From: an uncultured Muribaculaceae bacterium
GTDB lineage: Bacteria > Bacteroidota > Bacteroidia > Bacteroidales > Muribaculaceae
Assembly: GCA_910589425.1 (NCBI GenBank)
Contig: CAJUSZ010000005.1
Span: 1-64,000 of the forward strand
Length of the DNA: 64,000 bases
Reading direction: 5' to 3'
Shown piece after piece: positions 51,516 through 60,577 of this stretch (position 1 is the first letter of the stretch; every line of letters starts with the position of its first letter). Below the pieces are notes generated by a model. That model was not told the origin of the DNA and did no database searches. It saw only the letters and a list, made by a program, of their open reading frames with translations. A program made the position numbers and the translations under genes.

Positions 51516-53549
51516 ATGGCAACAGGAAAAATCGGGGTTACAACAGAGAACATATTCCCCGTCATAAAAAAGTTTCTCTACAGCGACCATGAAATATTTC
51601 TGCGCGAACTGGTCAGCAATGCCATCGATGCCACACAGAAACTGAAGACGCTGTCCGCTTTCGGTGATTTCAAAGGTGAACTCGGGACGCTCGACGTCAG
51701 GGTCAGCATCGACAAAGAAGCCGGGACGCTCACCGTCAGCGACCGGGGCATAGGAATGGATGCAGCAGACATCGACAAATATATCAACCAGATAGCCTTT
51801 TCCGGAGCAGAGGAATTCCTTGCCAAATATAAAGATACGGCAAACAGCATAATCGGCCACTTCGGTCTCGGATTCTATTCTGCTTTCATGGTATCTGAAA
51901 AGGTAGTGATCAGATCACTGTCTTACAAAGAGGGCGCAAAAGCGGTGGAATGGACATGCGACGGATCGCCTGAATATGAGATGAAAGAGATCGATAAAGC
52001 CGACAGAGGAACAGAAATAATCCTTTTCATAGACAACGACAGCAAGGAGTTCCTTGAGCAGGCACGCATTGACACCCTGCTCAAAAAATATTGCCGTTTC
52101 CTGCCTGTTCCTGTCATATCCGGCAAGGAACAGGAGTGGAAAGACGGGAAATATGTGGATTCGGACAAAGACAAGATTGTAAATGCCACAGAACCTCTCT
52201 GGACAAAGAAACCGGCGGATCTGACAGACGAGGATTATCTCCGCTTCTATCATGAGCTGATGCCAGGACAGGAAGACCCGATGTTCTGGATCCACCTCAA
52301 CGTCGACTATCCTTTTACATTGACCGGCATACTTTATTTCCCGAAAATAAAGAGCAACATTGATCTTCAGCGCAACAGAATCCAGCTCTACTGCAATCAG
52401 GTTTACGTAACCGATCAGGTTGAAGGGGTTGTTCCCGAGTTCATGATGCTCATGCAGGGTGTGATCGACTCGCCCGACATTCCGCTCAATGTCAGCAGGA
52501 GCTATCTCCAGGCTGATTCCCAGGTCAAGAAGATCTCGTCTTACATATCCAAAAAAGTAGCTGAGAAACTTGACAAGATGTTCACATCAGACCGCAAGGC
52601 ATACGAACAGAAATGGGACGACATCGAGGTCTTCATAGTCTACGGAATGCTCACTGATGAAAAATTCTACGACTCTGCAAAAAAATTCTTCCTCCTTAAG
52701 AACAGTCAGGGAGAATACTTCACACTCGACGAGTACCGGAAACTGACAGAATCTTCACAGACTGACAAATCAGGCGAACTGATATGCCTTTACGCCACTG
52801 ACAAAACATCCCAGTTCTCTTATATCGAGGCTGCCAGGGAGAAAGGTTATGATGTCCTGATCATGGACGGCCAGCTCGACCAGCATCTTGTGGGTCTGCT
52901 TGAAAGCAAACTTGAGAAAACACGTTTCGTGCGTGTGGATTCCGACATTCCCGAACGCCTGATAGCCAAAGAGGATCAGACCGAAACCGGACTGACTCCT
53001 TTCGAGACCGAAATAGCATCTTCTCTGTTCCGCAGTCGGATTCCTCACGACGATAACGCTCAGTTTATAGTCAGCTTCGAGAATGTCCCGGGGTCTTCCG
53101 ATCCAGCCACAATTGTGCAGAATGAATACATGAGACGCATGAAAGACATGGCTTCCATGCAACCCGGCGGAGGATTCTACGCACAATTGCCCGACAACTA
53201 TTCCCTCGTGGTGAACACAGCCCAGAAAGCTGTCAGATCTGTGATTGACAAGGCTGTTGAAGAACTAAGGCCTGACGTTGAACCGGACTTTGAGGAAATC
53301 GAAAATCTCAACAAGGAAATCACCAGCCTGAGAGAAAAGAAAGAATCCACAGACGACGAGAAAAACAAGATCTCGGAAAATGAGAAGAAAGTTGCGGATC
53401 TGAGAGCCGGCAACGAAAAGAAGATAGCGGAATATGCTTCAACTCAGCCCGTTGTTCTTCAGATCATAGATCTTGCGCTTCTGCGGGCAAACCTGTTGAA
53501 AGGCGAAGCCATGAAACAGTTCATCGCACGATCCATTCAGCTTCTCTGA
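51516..53549 (+). CDS. htpG: Molecular chaperone HtpG (Hsp90)
   Basis: The 677-residue chaperone has the Bergerat ATP site NAIDATQKL, DRGIGMDAADI, GHFGLGFYSAFMV and DRGTEIILFI; a middle domain with the catalytic arginine region LQRNRIQLYCNQVYV and VVPEFMMLMQGVIDSPDIPLNVSRS; and a carboxyl dimerisation domain ending in a long charged helix (LREKKESTDDEKNKISENEK). The start MATGKIGVTTENIFPVIKKF matches the Bacteroides form. Confidence 0.95.
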   Translation: MATGKIGVTTENIFPVIKKFLYSDHEIFLRELVSNAIDATQKLKTLSAFGDFKGELGTLDVRVSIDKEAGTLTVSDRGIGMDAADIDKYINQIAFSGAEEFLAKYKDTANSIIGHFGLGFYSAFMVSEKVVIRSLSYKEGAKAVEWTCDGSPEYEMKEIDKADRGTEIILFIDNDSKEFLEQARIDTLLKKYCRFLPVPVISGKEQEWKDGKYVDSDKDKIVNATEPLWTKKPADLTDEDYLRFYHELMPGQEDPMFWIHLNVDYPFTLTGILYFPKIKSNIDLQRNRIQLYCNQVYVTDQVEGVVPEFMMLMQGVIDSPDIPLNVSRSYLQADSQVKKISSYISKKVAEKLDKMFTSDRKAYEQKWDDIEVFIVYGMLTDEKFYDSAKKFFLLKNSQGEYFTLDEYRKLTESSQTDKSGELICLYATDKTSQFSYIEAAREKGYDVLIMDGQLDQHLVGLLESKLEKTRFVRVDSDIPERLIAKEDQTETGLTPFETEIASSLFRSRIPHDDNAQFIVSFENVPGSSDPATIVQNEYMRRMKDMASMQPGGGFYAQLPDNYSLVVNTAQKAVRSVIDKAVEELRPDVEPDFEEIENLNKEITSLREKKESTDDEKNKISENEKKVADLRAGNEKKIAEYASTQPVVLQIIDLALLRANLLKGEAMKQFIARSIQLL

Positions 53550-53591
53550 CCATCAGCGGATGCCTGAAACGTTCTAACGTTTTTTATATTA

Positions 53592-53625
53592 ATTCGCGTG
53601 CCGGAAAACTTTCCGACACGCGAAT
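53592..53625 (+). terminator. Terminator of htpG
   Basis: ATTCGCGTG (53592-53600) pairs with CACGCGAAT (53617-53625), with CGGAAA/TTTCCG inside, followed by ATGTTTGTT. Confidence 0.7.
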
Positions 53626-53667
53626 ATGTTTGTTCTATAAACGAATTTTTAAACACAAAACAGATTC

Positions 53668-53961
53668 ATGGAAAAATTTGAAGATATTATAAATTCAGAG
53701 AAGCCTGTACTCATCGACTTCTTTGCCACATGGTGCGGGCCATGCAAAATGATGCATCCCATTCTTGAGGAACTTCATGGGAAAATAGGCGACAAGGCAA
53801 GAATAATCACTATCGACATCGACAGGAACCAACAGCTTGCCGATGCCTACAATGTGAAATCTGTGCCCACTCTGATGATATTCAAAAAAGGGGAACTGCT
53901 GTGGCGCCAGAGCGGCGTGCATTCAGCAGCAGATCTCGAGGATATTATCTCGAAGTTTTAA
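53668..53961 (+). CDS. trxA: Thioredoxin
   Basis: The 97-residue cytoplasmic thioredoxin has the redox site ATWCGPCKM (Cys23 and Cys26), the cis-proline in VKSVPTLMIF and a typical end. It starts 118 bases after htpG, beyond a terminator, and is followed by another strong hairpin. Confidence 0.93.
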   Translation: MEKFEDIINSEKPVLIDFFATWCGPCKMMHPILEELHGKIGDKARIITIDIDRNQQLADAYNVKSVPTLMIFKKGELLWRQSGVHSAADLEDIISKF

Positions 53962-53980
53962 GAGCTTGCGGAGACTTAGA

Positions 53981-54020
53981 TTACCGGGGACTGTGGTGTT
54001 ATTTCCACAGTCCCCGGTAA
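53981..54020. terminator. Terminator between trxA and UDG-like gene
   Basis: TTACCGGGGACTGTGG (53981-53996) and CCACAGTCCCCGGTAA (54005-54020) form a perfect 16-pair stem with an eight-base loop between convergent genes. Confidence 0.8.
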
Positions 54021-54052
54021 TTATAACACAAAATGAAGTCTGCCTACAGAAT

Positions 54053-54676
54053 TCAGTTTGCCGAGACGGCGCTGTCTGAAAGGAGCAGTCTGGAATACAT
54101 CTCAGCTTTCTTATCAATACTCAAAGGATATGCCCTTGAACTCGACGGCATCCGCCAATGCCTGAAGCTGCGCGTAGATCCGTCGGAAAGAAGCAGTTCG
54201 CATTCCATATACTGGCCGGTAGGCGGTATCGCGGTTCCGGTGATGGCTGCAACGACGGAAGCTGCTTTCTCTCCGGTGGTAGCCACATCCCTGCATTCGG
54301 GCAGCTCGACAAGCACAGACTTCAGATCGATATGACTCTTTATAGACAGATGTTTATCGGCTGCATTCCCCTTTTCCCTGACTATCTCGCGTCCGGTGTC
54401 GCTCAAGGCGATACCTTTTGAGATAAGGAAACTCTTGAGTTCGGCAAGATGGAATGTCTTGTGAGCAGCATCTACGAAATGGTCTTTGTCATTAAAATAT
54501 ACCAATCCGAAAATCCGCCACATGTCATTTATAAAGTTAGGATAGTAGAAATCCATCGACCAGCGCTTTTTCGACGGGGGAAAAGTGCCGCACATCAATA
54601 TTTTCGCCCCCCTTGGGAAGAATGGCTCAAGCGGATGGGTTTCCATCATATCCGGCGATCTGTTTTCGTGTTCCAT
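54053..54676 (-). CDS. Uracil-DNA glycosylase family protein
   Basis: The 207-residue protein has FFPRGAKILMCGTFPPSKKR and YYPNFINDMWRIFG near the start and GTAIPPTGQYMECELLL later, patterns of the UDG superfamily branch found in Bacteroides. The classical GQDPYH motif is not present; the MCGTFPP segment takes its place. Substrate (uracil, thymine or hypoxanthine mismatch) is not known. The true start may be at the Met at residue 10 or 11. It overlaps nothing and lies downstream of the flavodiiron gene. Confidence 0.7.
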   Translation of the reverse strand: MEHENRSPDMMETHPLEPFFPRGAKILMCGTFPPSKKRWSMDFYYPNFINDMWRIFGLVYFNDKDHFVDAAHKTFHLAELKSFLISKGIALSDTGREIVREKGNAADKHLSIKSHIDLKSVLVELPECRDVATTGEKAASVVAAITGTAIPPTGQYMECELLLSDGSTRSFRHWRMPSSSRAYPLSIDKKAEMYSRLLLSDSAVSAN

Positions 54677-54716
54677 TTTTTACTTCGGGACAACATGCCC
54701 TGACACAGAATTCCCT

Positions 54717-55928
54717 TTATTGGCTTGCCCCGGAACGGGCAGCCCTCAATGCCTCGACAAAATCCTTGGCAAACTTCTCAACCTCCCTGCGCATATCTGA
54801 ATCGAGAGATTGCTTGACGTCCAACGAGGCCACCACCGGAAGCTTCATCTGCTCGGCATATCTCTGCTCCTCTTTCAACGCTGCCGATGCCCACGTGAAC
54901 GAACCGAAAAGAGCCAGAGTCTTTCCTTTTATCTCCCTTGTCTGCATCGCCTTCATGAACGAATCCACAGCCGGGAAAAGCGTCATCGAATACGTGGGCG
55001 CTCCCACTATAAGGCCATCATACCTGAATGCTTCGGAAATAAGATAACTGAGATTCTCCTTTCCTGCGTTCAGCACACGTATATGCCTCTCGCCTCTCTC
55101 TGCCAGGGCCATTGCAATAGCCTCGGCTACCGCTTCAGTGTTGCCATACATCGAGGCATAGACTATTGTCGTGCCAGGCTCGGATATATTTTGGCTAAGA
55201 CGGGAATATATATCCATGATATCCTGCAATCTGTCGTGCCACACCGGTCCGTGGGTAGGACAAACATATTTGATATCAAGCGGAAGAACCTTTTTCATTG
55301 CCCGCTCTACAAAACGTCCGTATTTGCCGACAATGTTGCTGTAATATCTATATGCCTCGCACAAATAGATGTCTGTTTCCATTTCATAGTCCACCACTCC
55401 GCCGTTAAGCGCGCCGAATGTGCCGAGAGCGTCTCCTGTGAATATGACTTTCCTCTCCGGCACATACGTCATCATGGTTTCGGGCCAATGCACCATTGGA
55501 GTTAGAAAAAACTTTAGAGAAATCGACCCGAGCGATATGGAATCGCCATCAGCCACCTCGACAAACCGGTCGGGATCCACAATGTGGTAAAAACCACCTA
55601 TCATCGATATTGTCTGCCGGTTGCCTACAATCTTCATCTGAGGGTAACGCGATGCAAGCAATGGGATCGATCCGCTGTGATCCGGTTCCATGTGGTTGAC
55701 AATCAGAAAATCCAACGTTTTTCCCTCAAGGATCATGTCAAGATGTTCAAACAAGACGTTGGCCTCACCCAGTTCAACGGTGTCGATCAGAGCCGTCTTC
55801 TGGTCCCTTACAACATAGGAATTGTAACTGACACCATAAGGAAGCGGCCATAAAGACTCAAAACGGTCAGTTGTGCGGTCGTTTACACCGGCATAAACGA
55901 TGCCGGAAGTAATCTGACGGGTATTCAT
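54717..55928 (-). CDS. Flavodiiron protein (A-type flavoprotein)
   Basis: The 403-residue protein reduces oxygen to water or nitric oxide to nitrous oxide, protecting anaerobes. The amino beta-lactamase-like domain has the diiron ligands HMEPDHSG (His79, Glu81, Asp83, His84), with GDALGTFGALNGG and CPTHGPVWH further on; the carboxyl flavodoxin domain begins near residue 253 (IVYASMYGNTEAVAEAIA). The electron donor, usually a rubredoxin, is not next to it. It is the first gene on its strand here, 40 bases before the UDG-like gene. Confidence 0.93.
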   Translation of the reverse strand: MNTRQITSGIVYAGVNDRTTDRFESLWPLPYGVSYNSYVVRDQKTALIDTVELGEANVLFEHLDMILEGKTLDFLIVNHMEPDHSGSIPLLASRYPQMKIVGNRQTISMIGGFYHIVDPDRFVEVADGDSISLGSISLKFFLTPMVHWPETMMTYVPERKVIFTGDALGTFGALNGGVVDYEMETDIYLCEAYRYYSNIVGKYGRFVERAMKKVLPLDIKYVCPTHGPVWHDRLQDIMDIYSRLSQNISEPGTTIVYASMYGNTEAVAEAIAMALAERGERHIRVLNAGKENLSYLISEAFRYDGLIVGAPTYSMTLFPAVDSFMKAMQTREIKGKTLALFGSFTWASAALKEEQRYAEQMKLPVVASLDVKQSLDSDMRREVEKFAKDFVEALRAARSGASQ

Positions 55929-56084
55929 GACTGTATCTTCGGTTTTTATAAAATATGGTTACAAAACTACAACGTGCGCAACTCCATTATCAATATGTCA
56001 TTATCCGAAAAAACTCCTGACGGAGTGAACAAATCATGGTGGATCAAGCGTTTAAAAACTAAAACAATTCTTAAATTTGTTATT

Positions 56085-56816
56085 ATGAAAAAATATTTAG
56101 CTGAATTTTTCGGCACAATGTTCCTTATCCTGCTCGCCTGCGGAAGCGCTGTGCTTGCCGGACCGAAAATCGGGGTGCTTGGAATCGGCCTCTGCTTCGG
56201 GCTTGTTCTTCTTGCATTGTGCTATACAATCGGAGGGATTTCAGGTTGCCACGTCAATCCGGCCGTGTCTCTGGGAGTCTATCTAACTGACAAGAATTTC
56301 TCCGGCAAGGATCTGTGCGGATATATCATCGCCCAGCTACTCGGAGCAGCCGTGGGAGCGGCGTTTCTTTTCTGGCTGATGGACTTCGGGCTGTTCGGAC
56401 TCGACGGCATCTATCAGTTTGGAGGAATCACCGAGGGCATCGGCTACACAGGAAAGACATCATGGCTCGCCACAAATGTGCTTCAGCCCGGAGCAACGTG
56501 GCAGATGGCGCTCCTGTCGGAATGCCTGCTCACTTTCTTCTTTGTATTTGTTGTGCTTGGAGCAACATCCAAATACGGCAATTCTTCGGCTGCCGGCGCG
56601 GCCATAGGTCTTGCGCTGGGTCTGGTCAACATTGTGGGGATACCCGTGGACAATTGCTCTGTCAATCCAGCACGCTCTTTCGGACCGGCGATTTTCGGAC
56701 CAAACGCATGGCCTGATTTCTGGATCATGGTCGTCGGGCCTCTCGCCGGCGCTGTGATAGCCGCTATCGTATGGAAAGGGATCGCTTCTTATCGCACTCA
56801 GCCTGTAAATGAATAA
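56085..56816 (+). CDS. aqpZ: Aquaporin (AqpZ/MIP family)
   Basis: The 243-residue channel has six membrane helices and the two half-helix motifs CHVNPAVSLGV and CSVNPARSFGP. The start is placed at 56085 (MKKYLAEFFGTMF) because it is the conserved family start; 37 further codons upstream are open but hydrophilic and unlike the family. The selectivity residues cannot be fixed exactly but the His-containing SGCHVNPAV region suits a water channel. A terminator at 56856-56890 follows. Confidence 0.92.
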   Translation: MKKYLAEFFGTMFLILLACGSAVLAGPKIGVLGIGLCFGLVLLALCYTIGGISGCHVNPAVSLGVYLTDKNFSGKDLCGYIIAQLLGAAVGAAFLFWLMDFGLFGLDGIYQFGGITEGIGYTGKTSWLATNVLQPGATWQMALLSECLLTFFFVFVVLGATSKYGNSSAAGAAIGLALGLVNIVGIPVDNCSVNPARSFGPAIFGPNAWPDFWIMVVGPLAGAVIAAIVWKGIASYRTQPVNE

Positions 56817-56855
56817 AACAGAATCGTTCGTTAACAATATAACGTCAAATCGTTC

Positions 56856-56890
56856 ATTCTCCCGGCATCCACTTGGATGCATGGGAGAAT
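56856..56890 (+). terminator. Terminator of aquaporin gene
   Basis: ATTCTCCC (56856-56863) pairs with GGGAGAAT (56883-56890), with GCATCC/GGATGC inside, followed by TGTTG. Confidence 0.65.
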
Positions 56891-56903
56891 TGTTGTAACT
56901 TTG
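56873..56903 (+). promoter_or_regulatory. Promoter of pgk
   Basis: TTG (56873-56875), 20 bases, TAACTTTG (56896-56903). The -33 element lies within the aquaporin terminator loop. The start codon follows 49 bases after the -7 element. Confidence 0.65.
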
Positions 56904-56952
56904 CATCATCAAGAATCTGACAGAAATTTCAAAATTTTGTAAACATATCAAC

Positions 56953-58209
56953 ATGGCTAAAATCGAGAATTACAACTTCGCAGGAAAGAAAGCTATAGTA
57001 AGAGTGGACTTCAATGTTCCCCTTGACGAGAATGGAAACATCACGGACGACACACGTATCCGCGGCGCACTGCCTACACTGAAAAAAATACTTGATGATG
57101 GCGGAAGCCTGATTCTTATGTCCCACATGGGAAAACCCAAAGGCAAAGTCAATCCGAAACTTTCGCTGCTTCAGATAAAGGATGCTGTGGCAAAGGCTCT
57201 CGGTCGCGATGTCATATTTGCCCCGGACTGCGCCAAAGCCCAGGACGCGGCAAAGGATTTGAAACCCGGAGAAGTGCTTCTGCTTGAAAACCTGCGTTTC
57301 TATCCGGAGGAGGAAGGCAAGCCTGTCGGCATTGACAAAGCCGATCCGGCGTATGCCGAGGCTGCAAAAGAGATGAAAGCGCGCCAGAAAGAATTCGCAA
57401 AGATTCTCGCATCATACGCGGACGTATACGTGAACGACGCGTTCGGAACCGCCCACCGCAAACATGCGTCGACAGCTGTCATAGCCGATTATTTCGACCA
57501 GCAGGACAAAATGCTCGGTTTCCTCATGGAAAAGGAAGTCCAGGCCGTAGACAACATCCTCAAGGATATCAAGCGTCCCTTCACCGCTATTATGGGAGGA
57601 TCGAAAGTGTCTACCAAAATCGGCATTATCGAGAACCTGATGGACAAGGTTGACAACCTCATCCTCTGCGGAGGCATGACCTATACATTTGCCAAGGCAC
57701 AGGGTGGCAACATCGGCAACTCGATCTGCGAGGAAGACAAGCTCGATCTCGCGCTCGATATCATGAAAAAGGCCAAAGAGAAAGGTGTCAACCTTGTGCT
57801 TGGATCAGATTGCGTGGCAGCCGACTCATTCTCCAACGACGCCAAGACACAGATCTGCTCCGCCATGGAAATCCCTGAAGGATGGATGGGATTGGATGCC
57901 GGCCCGGATTCATCTATCCAGTTCAGAGACGTCATTCTTCCGGCCAAGACTATACTTTGGAACGGCCCGGCTGGAGTATTCGAGTTCGAAAATTTCGACA
58001 AAGGATCGCGCGCAATCGCGGATGCGATAGCTGAAGCCACGGCAAAGGGAGCCTTCTCTCTTGTAGGCGGAGGAGACAGCGTGGCATGTGTGAATAAATT
58101 CGGACTCTCCGACAGCGTATCCTATGTCAGCACCGGAGGCGGAGCGCTTCTCGAAGCAATAGAAGGAAAAACTCTTCCCGGCATTGCTGCTATAAAAGGA
58201 GAAAAATAA
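56953..58209 (+). CDS. pgk: Phosphoglycerate kinase
   Basis: Pgk makes ATP from 1,3-bisphosphoglycerate in glycolysis. The 418-residue protein has VRVDFNVPLDENGNI, DRTRI-like DDTRIRGALPT, LILMSHMGKPKG, LLLENLRFYPEE and DAFGTAHRKHAST in the amino half, and GGSKVSTKIG, WNGPAGVFE and FSLVGGGDSVACVNK in the nucleotide half. It is a single gene between strong terminators. Confidence 0.96.
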   Translation: MAKIENYNFAGKKAIVRVDFNVPLDENGNITDDTRIRGALPTLKKILDDGGSLILMSHMGKPKGKVNPKLSLLQIKDAVAKALGRDVIFAPDCAKAQDAAKDLKPGEVLLLENLRFYPEEEGKPVGIDKADPAYAEAAKEMKARQKEFAKILASYADVYVNDAFGTAHRKHASTAVIADYFDQQDKMLGFLMEKEVQAVDNILKDIKRPFTAIMGGSKVSTKIGIIENLMDKVDNLILCGGMTYTFAKAQGGNIGNSICEEDKLDLALDIMKKAKEKGVNLVLGSDCVAADSFSNDAKTQICSAMEIPEGWMGLDAGPDSSIQFRDVILPAKTILWNGPAGVFEFENFDKGSRAIADAIAEATAKGAFSLVGGGDSVACVNKFGLSDSVSYVSTGGGALLEAIEGKTLPGIAAIKGEK

Positions 58210-58236
58210 CCCAATCCTTATCAAAGATAGACAACA

Positions 58237-58275
58237 TGGGCGTCCTGACGGTTTCAATAACTGACGGGACGCCCA
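58237..58275 (+). terminator. Terminator of pgk
   Basis: TGGGCGTCC (58237-58245) pairs with GGACGCCCA (58267-58275) around a 21-base loop; followed by catttaat. Confidence 0.65.
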
Positions 58276-58413
58276 CATTTAATAGATATTCAAATATATA
58301 CCCAATCCATCGACAGGCCACCCCATGATAAACAGGGGACACTTCAAAAAAACTGCTGCACAACATATAAATGGGAGGGCTCTAAAAATTCTGTTAAAAA
58401 ATAGCCTCTTAAA

Positions 58414-58445
58414 TGTTGACTTTTTCAAAATAAATTGTAATTTTG
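58414..58445 (+). promoter_or_regulatory. Promoter of exbB-exbD-exbD-tonB operon
   Basis: GTTG (58414-58417), 20 bases, TAATTTTG (58438-58445). It is the only good promoter match before exbB, and gives a leader of about 480 bases. The intervening 58276-58929 region holds no convincing gene. Confidence 0.55.
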
Positions 58446-58549
58446 CATTGTCAAAATTGATTTTCAACCCAAGTGACAAGCCAATGCGCGTGAGCAACCC
58501 AATACCGCAAACTTTAAACGATTGGCAATTAGAGTTCTGACAATTGACA

Positions 58550-58581
58550 ACCGCATCCAGACAGAAAAATCTGGCTGCGGT
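58550..58581 (+). promoter_or_regulatory. Hairpin in exbB leader
   Basis: ACCGCATCCAGA (58550-58561) pairs with TCTGGCTGCGGT (58570-58581) with one mismatch and an eight-base loop. No T run follows; it may structure a long leader or end a small RNA. Confidence 0.5.
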
Positions 58582-58929
58582 ATCGGCAGCATGTCCGGCA
58601 CAAAGGCACACTTAGATATCTGAAAATCAAAAATGGCAAAACAAACTGGATATAAGAAAGAGTTCTTTTTCACGTTTTATGATTAGATTGAGTCCAATGT
58701 ATCCATATTGGTTCTGGCAGAAACTGAACGGTTTTGAAAACAGACAGTCAAATCAGAAAATATTTTCAGGCAGGCGATATTGAGGCATACGAAAAGTCAG
58801 GCCGTCCGGGTCAAGACATTTCCGACACCGAAAATGCGGGATTCAACACCAATGCCTGCCAAATCTAACTCGGAAGAAAAACTGAAAAAATATAATTTTA
58901 AACAAACAAACAACACAAACAGACACATT

Positions 58930-59781
58930 ATGGACACTCAGAATCCAAAGCCCCAGGCACCGAAGCCTGCTGCTGCAAGAATCAAGAAAGAGGAGAAAAT
59001 CAGCAATGTTCGCGGCATCCGCAACGCATTCCTTGTGATTATCGCCTGTGCAATCTGCGGCGTTTGCATCTACCTCTTCGGAATGGGCTACTCCGGCAAC
59101 TTCGAAGGCGGCGACACAGCCAACCATCCCCTCAACCTCGCCGGCACAGTCTACAAAGGCGGTTTCATCGTGCCTATTCTGATGACCCTGCTTCTCACCG
59201 TGATCGTACTTTCCATCGAACGTTGGATCGCAATCAGCTCCGCTTCCGGCAAAGGCAACACAACTAAGTTCGTCGCTGACATCAAGGCTGACCTCGCTGC
59301 CAACCGCATCGACGCAGCTATGGACCGCTGCCGCAAGCAGAAAGGCTCTGTAGCATCTGTAGTCTACAACACACTCGTTAAATATAAAGAGATGGATCAG
59401 AACACTGTTCTCAGCAAAGAGCAGAAACTCACCACTCTCCGCAACGAGGTTGAAGAAGCCACAGCGCTCGAGATGCCTTCTCTCTCCCAGAACCTCCCCA
59501 TCGTGGCAACTCTCACCACACTCGGTACACTTGTCGGTCTTCTCGGAACCGTAATGGGTATGATCAAATCATTCCAGGCTCTCGCCGCTTCCGGCTCACC
59601 TGACTCAACCGAACTCTCCACCGGTATCTCCGAGGCACTTGTGAACACTGCCTTTGGTATCGCAACTGGTGCATTCGCTGTAATCTCATACAACTTCTTC
59701 ACCAACAAAATCGACAACCTCACCTACGCTATCGACGAAATCGGTTTCTCAATCGTAGCAACTTTCGCTGCAACTCACTAA
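58930..59781 (+). CDS. exbB: ExbB/TolQ/MotA family proton channel
   Basis: ExbB is the proton-channel subunit that powers TonB-dependent outer membrane uptake. The 283-residue protein has a Pro/Ala-rich amino segment, a first membrane helix (AFLVIIACAICGVCIYLF), a second (GGFIVPILMTLLLTVIVLSIERW), and the two carboxyl helices with TLGTLVGLLGTVMGMIKSF and ALVNTAFGIATGAFAVISYN. The start is at 58930 (MDTQNPKPQAPK) because it gives the Bacteroidetes-type amino end; a longer open frame upstream lacks it. Strong codon bias suggests high expression. Confidence 0.92.
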   Translation: MDTQNPKPQAPKPAAARIKKEEKISNVRGIRNAFLVIIACAICGVCIYLFGMGYSGNFEGGDTANHPLNLAGTVYKGGFIVPILMTLLLTVIVLSIERWIAISSASGKGNTTKFVADIKADLAANRIDAAMDRCRKQKGSVASVVYNTLVKYKEMDQNTVLSKEQKLTTLRNEVEEATALEMPSLSQNLPIVATLTTLGTLVGLLGTVMGMIKSFQALAASGSPDSTELSTGISEALVNTAFGIATGAFAVISYNFFTNKIDNLTYAIDEIGFSIVATFAATH

Positions 59782-59852
59782 TTTGCCACAGGCCAGATTA
59801 AGAGCTAACAGCAAAATAATTTCTAACAAACCGAATTAAGTTAATAGCTAAT

Positions 59853-60575
59853 ATGGGAAGAGTAAAAATTGCAAGAAAATCCACATTCATCGACATGACG
59901 GCGATGAGTGACGTGACCGTGCTGCTGCTTACCTTCTTCATGTTGACTTCCACATTCCTCGCCAAAGAACCCGCCACAGTTATCACACCGCCCTCCGTTT
60001 CGGAAGAAAAGGTGCAGGAGACAAACTACGTGCAGATTCTTGTCAGTCCCGAGGGAAAGGTCTGGCTTACGATGAACAACGACACATCCGCAAAATGGTC
60101 CAACGAGAAAATGCGCATGGCGTTGCTTGACAAAGTAAGCGAGATTTACAATGAGTCGCATAAGAACAAAGTGGAGTTCACTCCTCAGCAGAAGGTTACT
60201 TTCAGCAAACTCGGCGCGTTTGGCGTGCCTCTCGCCCAGATGGGGAAATTCCTTGATCTTGCAGGCAACTCGACGACTTCCACCCAGGCAGACAAATGGC
60301 TGATGGGAGAAAGCGAGGATCCCTCTCAGATCACCGGTATCCCTATCGACGACAATAAGGACGAGGCCCGCCCCAACGAGTTCCAGATGTGGATGAAGGC
60401 TCTCCGCCAGACCGACAATGAAACCCTTGCACAGGGAATCAAAGACGGCACGGGAGTGGCTATCAAAGCGGACGTCAATACCAACTACGGCACAATGCAC
60501 CGCGTGATGGACAACCTTCAGACGATCCACATGAACAAGTTCACTTTATTGACAGCACTTAAAGCAGGAGAATAA
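59853..60575 (+). CDS. exbD: ExbD family biopolymer transport protein (first copy)
   Basis: The 240-residue protein has a short cytoplasmic amino part (KIARKSTFIDMTAMSDVTVL), one membrane helix with the functional aspartate in STFIDMTAMSD, and an extended periplasmic domain of about 190 residues, longer than the 141-residue E. coli ExbD. It works with ExbB as the proton-driven stator. It ends two bases before the second exbD. Confidence 0.88.
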   Translation: MGRVKIARKSTFIDMTAMSDVTVLLLTFFMLTSTFLAKEPATVITPPSVSEEKVQETNYVQILVSPEGKVWLTMNNDTSAKWSNEKMRMALLDKVSEIYNESHKNKVEFTPQQKVTFSKLGAFGVPLAQMGKFLDLAGNSTTSTQADKWLMGESEDPSQITGIPIDDNKDEARPNEFQMWMKALRQTDNETLAQGIKDGTGVAIKADVNTNYGTMHRVMDNLQTIHMNKFTLLTALKAGE

Positions 60576-60577
60576 CA

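Noticed and set aside
58276..58929. Possible small genes in the exbB leader (for example 58325-58540)
   Set aside because: Translations are low-complexity, Lys/Asn-rich and start poorly; treated as leader.
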